In this document: piece after piece, positions 32,652 through 36,216 of the stretch | How the letters are laid out: each line of letters opens with the position of its first letter | Position numbering within the stretch: the stretch's first letter is position 1 | NCBI GenBank assembly: GCA_910584185.1 | Contig: CAJTYC010000015.1 | Coordinates: 1-36,216 of the forward strand | Direction of reading: 5' to 3' | DNA from: an uncultured Muribaculaceae bacterium | GTDB taxonomy: Bacteria > Bacteroidota > Bacteroidia > Bacteroidales > Muribaculaceae | DNA length: 36,216 nucleotides | Program-made: the position numbers and the translations under genes | Notes under the pieces: generated by a model | Told to the model about the DNA's origin: nothing | The model's input: the letters and a program-made list of their open reading frames with translations, nothing else | Database searches by the model: none

Positions 32652-33215
32652 ATGAAAACTGATTTAACGGGAGTGGGGAGAGCAAGCGCGATATCAACCG
32701 CAATGTTTCTCGCAATATTATCTTCTTGCAGCTCAGAGGGCAACAAGACAAAAAACGACTCTGACTCGGTGGCCGCGTCAGCCGAATTCCATGCCGACAA
32801 CGACATAGCGATGATAGTGTGCAGCGTGGCAGATGCCATTAGCATCGGAGAACCGCTCGACACGCTCAGCTACAATTTTGACGGCGTGCTCACCGACGGC
32901 CAAGGCCGGCCGATATATGCCAACCTCCACGGCGTGCCGGGCAAATGGGATATTGATGCCGTGTCAGACACTTCGCTGACCATACGCAACGTTGACCTCG
33001 GCGACCTCGTGAGCGATGACCTCGAAAGTTACATAGTGACGGCATTGGATGCCGTCAACCCGACACCGGTGGACTCGCTGGCACGCACCTCCGACGATGG
33101 CCACTCCGTAAGGGTATACCGCTTCGAGGGAGGCCGTATCCGCTTTGAGGTGCACAACGTAAGCACCCCCTCCGACGAGACAGCGGCAATGATGATAATC
33201 TCGCTAAGCAAATAA
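32652..33215 (+). CDS. Lipoprotein of unknown function
   Basis: This is a 187-residue lipoprotein. The first 25 residues form a signal peptide ending in the lipobox LSSC, so C26 would be lipidated. An acidic Asp/Ser-rich stretch follows, then a soluble domain of about 140 residues that appears mostly beta (DTLSYNFDGVLTDGQGRPIY, VRVYRFEGGRIRFEVHN). I do not recognise the family. It is monocistronic, with its own promoter and a strong inverted repeat after it. No neighbour suggests a role. The codon use resembles the surrounding genes. Confidence 0.85.
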   Translation: MKTDLTGVGRASAISTAMFLAILSSCSSEGNKTKNDSDSVAASAEFHADNDIAMIVCSVADAISIGEPLDTLSYNFDGVLTDGQGRPIYANLHGVPGKWDIDAVSDTSLTIRNVDLGDLVSDDLESYIVTALDAVNPTPVDSLARTSDDGHSVRVYRFEGGRIRFEVHNVSTPSDETAAMMIISLSK

Positions 33216-33219
33216 CTAA

Positions 33220-33261
33220 TAATGAATAGTGAATAGTGAATAATGAATAGTGAATAGTGAA
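33220..33261. repeat. 21-bp tandem duplication of 7-bp units
   Basis: Two identical 21-bp blocks (33220-33240 and 33241-33261), each three heptamers of the TGAATAG/TGAATAA type, lie between the lipoprotein stop and the terminator stem. Confidence 0.9.
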
Positions 33262-33306
33262 TAATGGCTTCGCGACGTCTAAAGCTATAGTCGCGAAGCC
33301 ATTATT
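33260..33306. terminator. 17-bp inverted repeat between convergent genes
   Basis: Bases 33260-33276 pair perfectly with 33290-33306 around a 13-nt loop. The arms contain GCGAAGCC, the core of the dispersed GC-rich repeat, in inverted orientation. The site lies between the convergent lipoprotein and peptide transporter genes and probably ends both transcripts. Confidence 0.65.
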
Positions 33307-33329
33307 AATTATTCATTATTAATCATTAA

Positions 33330-35003
33330 CTATTTAGTGACTCGTTCGAGCCATTTCAGCATGCCGAGCATCACGCCCATTGAGGCGAGGCAGAAGAAGG
33401 CAAACACTGCCCAGCATTCCCATTGGTGGGGGAAGTTGTTGAGCATAGTCACGCCCAAGGCGATAAACAGGTTGCCGATGGCTGTGGCCGTAAGCCAGAG
33501 TCCCTGGCAGATGCCCTGCAAGTGCTGAGGCGCAATCTTCGACACGAACGACAAGCCAAGCGGCGAGATAAACAGTTCGGCGGTGGTCAGGAAGAAGTAA
33601 GTTACAATCAGCACCCATGGGCCTACCTTGATCGACGACTTGATAGCCTCGGCAAGTCCCTTGAACTCTTCGCCCGAAGGATAATTGTTGACCATCGAGA
33701 TAGCCATGAGGAAGAGATAAGCGCATGCCGTGATAAACATACCGATGGCAATCTTCTTCGGAGTGGATACCTCCTTGCCATTCTTTACCAACAAGTTGAA
33801 GATAAACATAATCACCGGGGTGAGGATAATCACGAAGAATGGGTTGATGCACTGCCATATCTCAGGCGCGATAGAGGCGGTATCCACAAAGTCGCGGGCG
33901 AAAATCGAGAGCGACTGGCCATTCTGGTGGAATGAGAACCAGAAGAACACGGCCACGCCGAGCACTGCATAGAGCGCATACATGCGCTGCTTGATTTCCT
34001 TGGCGTCGGCCTGCACCTGCGCCTTGGTCTCCTTGGCTGCACTCTCCTTCTTCACCGGGTTAGGAAGCTGCTTCTTCGTAGCTATGAAGATTAAGAGCGA
34101 GAGGAGCATAGCCACCACCGATGCGATAAACGAATAATGCACGCCGGTGTTGAATATCTCGAGGTAGTTGGTGCAGAATGCTCCCATGTCAGTTACATGC
34201 GATCCGGCGAGCTGCGTTGCGTCGGCGAGTTTCTGCAGGTTGTCCATCGAAGCCCCGGTCAGTCCATTGTTGGTGATGTATTCGTGGCAAAGGCGCGGCA
34301 GGTCCGAATTGTAAAGCAGACCGTTGGTCTTCAGGTAAGCCTCGCGGAGCAGCGGGGCGATGAAGGGGGCGATTACACCGCCGATGTTGATGAACACATA
34401 GAAAATCTGGAAACCGGAGTCGCGGCGCGACTTGGCAATGGCGTAAGCCTCAGGCCCTTTCTTCAGCGCATCAGCCTCGAAGTTGTCGTACATCTGACCC
34501 ACGATGGCCTGCAAGTTACCCTTGAAGAGACCGTTGCCCGCTGCGATGAGCAGCAAGGCCGCACATGTCAGCACAAGCACCCATGTGGCCACATTGCCTG
34601 CATCGCCGCCAAACACCGGCACTGCCAATATGCCGTAGCCGATAGCCATGACCAACAGGCCCGACATGATGGTACCCTTGTAGTTCTGGAGTTTGTCGGC
34701 GATGATACCACCCGGCAAACTGAGCACATAAATCAAGAAATAGAAAATGGCGTAAATCCAGCCCGCGGCATCGTCGGAGATACCGAACTTAGAGCAGAGG
34801 AAGAGCAGAAGCACGGCGTTCATGATATAGTATCCGAAACGCTCGCCCATGTTCGACAGCGCCGCAGCAATAAGCCCCTTGGGGTGATGTCGGTGTGCGG
34901 CAATCACATAATAGATGATGAAAGGTGAGACCACAATCAGCACGGCCACAAGCATGAGTGTCATGCGATTGTTCATCCATTGGTCCTGAATAAATTCTAA
35001 CAT
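33330..35003 (-). CDS. POT/PTR2-family peptide transporter
   Basis: This is a 557-residue major facilitator superfamily protein with about 14 hydrophobic segments, of the proton-coupled oligopeptide transporter family. It imports di- and tripeptides with protons. The N-terminal region has the family pattern FGYYIMNAVLLLFL and GGIIADKLQNYKG; later, FWFSFHQNGQSLSIFARDF and TTAELFISPLGLSFVSKIAP are typical PTR2 segments. A loop of about 90 residues near 215-300 is periplasmic or extended. It is convergent with the lipoprotein gene; its upstream region carries a copy of the REP-like repeat rather than a clear promoter. Confidence 0.93.
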   Translation of the reverse strand: MLEFIQDQWMNNRMTLMLVAVLIVVSPFIIYYVIAAHRHHPKGLIAAALSNMGERFGYYIMNAVLLLFLCSKFGISDDAAGWIYAIFYFLIYVLSLPGGIIADKLQNYKGTIMSGLLVMAIGYGILAVPVFGGDAGNVATWVLVLTCAALLLIAAGNGLFKGNLQAIVGQMYDNFEADALKKGPEAYAIAKSRRDSGFQIFYVFINIGGVIAPFIAPLLREAYLKTNGLLYNSDLPRLCHEYITNNGLTGASMDNLQKLADATQLAGSHVTDMGAFCTNYLEIFNTGVHYSFIASVVAMLLSLLIFIATKKQLPNPVKKESAAKETKAQVQADAKEIKQRMYALYAVLGVAVFFWFSFHQNGQSLSIFARDFVDTASIAPEIWQCINPFFVIILTPVIMFIFNLLVKNGKEVSTPKKIAIGMFITACAYLFLMAISMVNNYPSGEEFKGLAEAIKSSIKVGPWVLIVTYFFLTTAELFISPLGLSFVSKIAPQHLQGICQGLWLTATAIGNLFIALGVTMLNNFPHQWECWAVFAFFCLASMGVMLGMLKWLERVTK

Positions 35004-35073
35004 ATCAGTTGTTTAAGTTGTTAATTTGTGTCGGGTGGTAAGATTTTTATTAATTTTTTCGGGGAGCAAAGTA

Positions 35074-35110
35074 GCGAAGCCACCGGGAGGGAGGAGCCTC
35101 CGGCGACGAC
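35074..35110. repeat. REP-like 37-bp repeat upstream of the peptide transporter gene
   Basis: This copy is identical to 35870-35906 over 37 bp. It lies between the sufE stop and the peptide transporter start, both on the minus strand. Confidence 0.92.
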
Positions 35111-35122
35111 TACGAGAAAACT

Positions 35123-35548
35123 CTACTTTTCAAGCATTTTGAAAGCCCGTGCGTAGTCATGTATTTGCTTCACCATAGCCACCAGGCCGTTGCTGCGGGT
35201 AGGGGAGAGGTGCTCCTTAAGTCCGATTTTGTCGATGAAATATAGGTCGGCCCCAAGAATCTCGTCGGGAGTGCGGTGGTTGAGCACGCGCATCAGCAAC
35301 GCCACTATACCTTTCACAATCAGCGCATCGGAGTCAGCCTGGAAGTCTATGTGACCGTCATCGGAGAGCTTGGCATCAATCCACACACGGCTTTGGCACC
35401 CCTCTATAAGATTCTGCGGAGTCTTCTGAGATTCGGGAAACTCCGGCAACGTATTGCCGAGGTCAATGATATAAGCATAGCGGTCCATCCAGTCGGAAAG
35501 ACCCTCAAATTCGTCGATGATTTCGTCTTGGGCTTCGTTGATAGTCAT
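35123..35548 (-). CDS. SufE family sulfur acceptor
   Basis: This 141-residue protein belongs to the SufE family, which accepts persulfide sulfur from the cysteine desulfurase SufS for iron-sulfur cluster assembly. The acceptor is C51 in LIEGCQSRVW, at the expected place, and the length is normal. No sufS or sufBCD genes lie nearby, so it acts from a separate locus. It has its own promoter at 35591-35621. Confidence 0.94.
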   Translation of the reverse strand: MTINEAQDEIIDEFEGLSDWMDRYAYIIDLGNTLPEFPESQKTPQNLIEGCQSRVWIDAKLSDDGHIDFQADSDALIVKGIVALLMRVLNHRTPDEILGADLYFIDKIGLKEHLSPTRSNGLVAMVKQIHDYARAFKMLEK

Positions 35549-35590
35549 ACTTTAAAAATTATAAAAATTTAATAAATTTGATTCAACGCT

Positions 35591-35621
35591 CAAAAATAAT
35601 CAAAAAAAACGAATAACCAAA
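35591..35621 (-). promoter_or_regulatory. Promoter of sufE
   Basis: On the minus strand TTTG (35618-35621), 19 nt and TATTTTTG (35591-35598) match the consensus. The leader is about 37 nt. Confidence 0.75.
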
Positions 35622-35640
35622 CGCCAATGCAATGAAAAGC

Positions 35641-35860
35641 TAAAAATGAATAATGAATAATTTAACTTTCGCAAGTTTGTAACTTGCGAAAAGTTTGGAG
35701 TTTGAAGGTTAGAGGTTAGGGCAACGCCACGCATGTCTCAAAAAAAATTCAATTTTTATCCACTCTAACTTCCAACTTCAAACTTTAAACTTCAAATTTT
35801 CAAGTTGCAAAGCAACTTGCGAAATTTGAGTGAATAATGAATAATTTTGCTTAGCGAGAA
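35641..35860. repeat. Imperfect inverted repeat with two internal hairpins
   Basis: TTTCGCAAGTT (35667-35677) pairs with AACTTGCGAAA (35681-35691), and CAAGTTGC (35801-35808) with GCAACTTG (35812-35819). Between them a GTTTGGAGTTTGAAGG arm (from about 35693) faces a CCAACTTCAAAC arm (around 35772), with further imperfect pairing on both sides. TGAATAATGAATAATT appears at both outer edges in the same orientation. No coding sequence is seen in the 668-nt gap from 35549 to 36216. Confidence 0.65.
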
Positions 35861-35869
35861 AAAGCTGGC

Positions 35870-35960
35870 GCGAAGCCACCGGGAGGGAGGAGCCTCCGGC
35901 GACGACAACAAAGAAAACAACTGCATCGCGCACTGGGGGAGAAGAGGCGCCGCCGACGAC
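35870..35960. repeat. REP-like 37-bp repeat plus 40-bp repeat
   Basis: Bases 35870-35906 equal the copy at 35074-35110; bases 35921-35960 match 32455-32494 with one mismatch. The two units sit side by side here, suggesting they belong to one composite element. Confidence 0.92.
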
Positions 35961-35991
35961 CCAAAGACAATATAAGAAGCAAAAAAAACCA

Positions 35992-36120
35992 AAGTATAGG
36001 TACACAAAAAAATTGATTGTCATCTCGACAACCAATCTTCAGTTAACCTTAAAATCTAATACCATGAAAAACTCAATGCAAAATTACAAAATATTTTTAA
36101 AACAATGTTATAAAACATAA
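35992..36120. repeat. 129-bp dispersed element, copy 2
   Basis: This is the partner of the element at 28051-28179, with four mismatches by my count. The 18-codon plus-strand ORF is at 36064-36120, with Tyr instead of Cys at codon 16. Confidence 0.95.
36006..36074 (-). ncRNA. Candidate small RNA encoded by the 129-bp element, copy 2
   Basis: The -7 box TAATTTTG (36079-36086), hairpin (36012-36036) and T run are identical to copy 1. The predicted RNA of about 69 nt is transcribed toward sufE. Confidence 0.55.
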
Positions 36121-36155
36121 TAATATTTCCATAATTTAACAAAAATTAAATAAAG

Positions 36156-36163
36156 TATATTTG
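36156..36163 (+). promoter_or_regulatory. -7 box at the window end
   Basis: TATATTTG matches the -7 consensus and points out of the window; no -33 TTTG is seen. The gene it would serve lies beyond position 36216. Confidence 0.4.
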
Positions 36164-36216
36164 TAAGCACTAACTGAAGTACACCTTTTAGAGGTTGTAG
36201 CTTGGTTGTAATTTTG

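Overview
The window looks like chromosomal DNA of an anaerobic Bacteroidota, order Bacteroidales, perhaps Muribaculaceae (family level is inference). Supporting signs are a type IX secretion sorting-tail protein, families typical of the phylum (DUF4292, DUF3467, DUF2851, IspG with an inserted domain, C69 dipeptidase), and repeated promoters of the form TTTG or TTG, 19-20 nt, TAnnTTTG. I see no phage, insertion sequence, CRISPR array, rRNA or tRNA.

Layout. 1-2203: an OmpR-type response regulator and its membrane histidine kinase (minus). 2506-6984: a very large secreted T9SS cargo protein (plus) with a strong terminator. 7114-7854: a family 2 glycosyltransferase (minus). 8015-8182: a 55-residue 2[4Fe-4S] ferredoxin with its own promoter and terminator. 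8376-14520: dut, a TPR protein, a DUF4292 protein, an EnvC-type factor and a GNAT/FemAB-like protein (plus), an apparent operon that mixes nucleotide hygiene with envelope biogenesis. 14439-17655: a polysaccharide flippase, a metallo-beta-lactamase-fold protein and an RsmI-like methyltransferase (minus). 17797-22462: an RsmF-like methyltransferase, TcdA, a LolD-like ATPase, DUF3467 and cysS (plus). 22594-25946: ispG, a PAP2-family membrane protein and an RluA-type pseudouridine synthase (minus). 26035-27309: DUF2851. 27643-28020: an AT-rich GxxExxY nuclease-fold gene in a repeat island. 28245-29304: HIT protein and greA with a long structured leader. 29454-32335: an iron alcohol dehydrogenase and a C69 dipeptidase. 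32652-33215: an unknown lipoprotein. 33330-35548: a POT peptide transporter and sufE. 35549-36216: non-coding and repeat-rich.

The coding part is mostly housekeeping. The unusual content is between genes. (i) A 129-bp element occurs twice almost unchanged and reads on the minus strand as promoter, short RNA and intrinsic terminator. (ii) The greA leader carries an intrinsic terminator inside a 30-codon ORF. (iii) Two divergent methyltransferase genes have near-consensus promoters ending exactly 4 nt before each ATG, predicting leaderless mRNAs. (iv) Arrays of 7-9 bp tandem units sit at many gene boundaries; one 9-bp array lies inside a reading frame, and related 9-bp motifs surround the GxxExxY gene. 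(v) GC-rich REP-like repeats lie near both ends of the window.

Start codons were moved downstream from the longest reading frame for seven genes where a promoter, an ATG or the conserved protein start argued for it.
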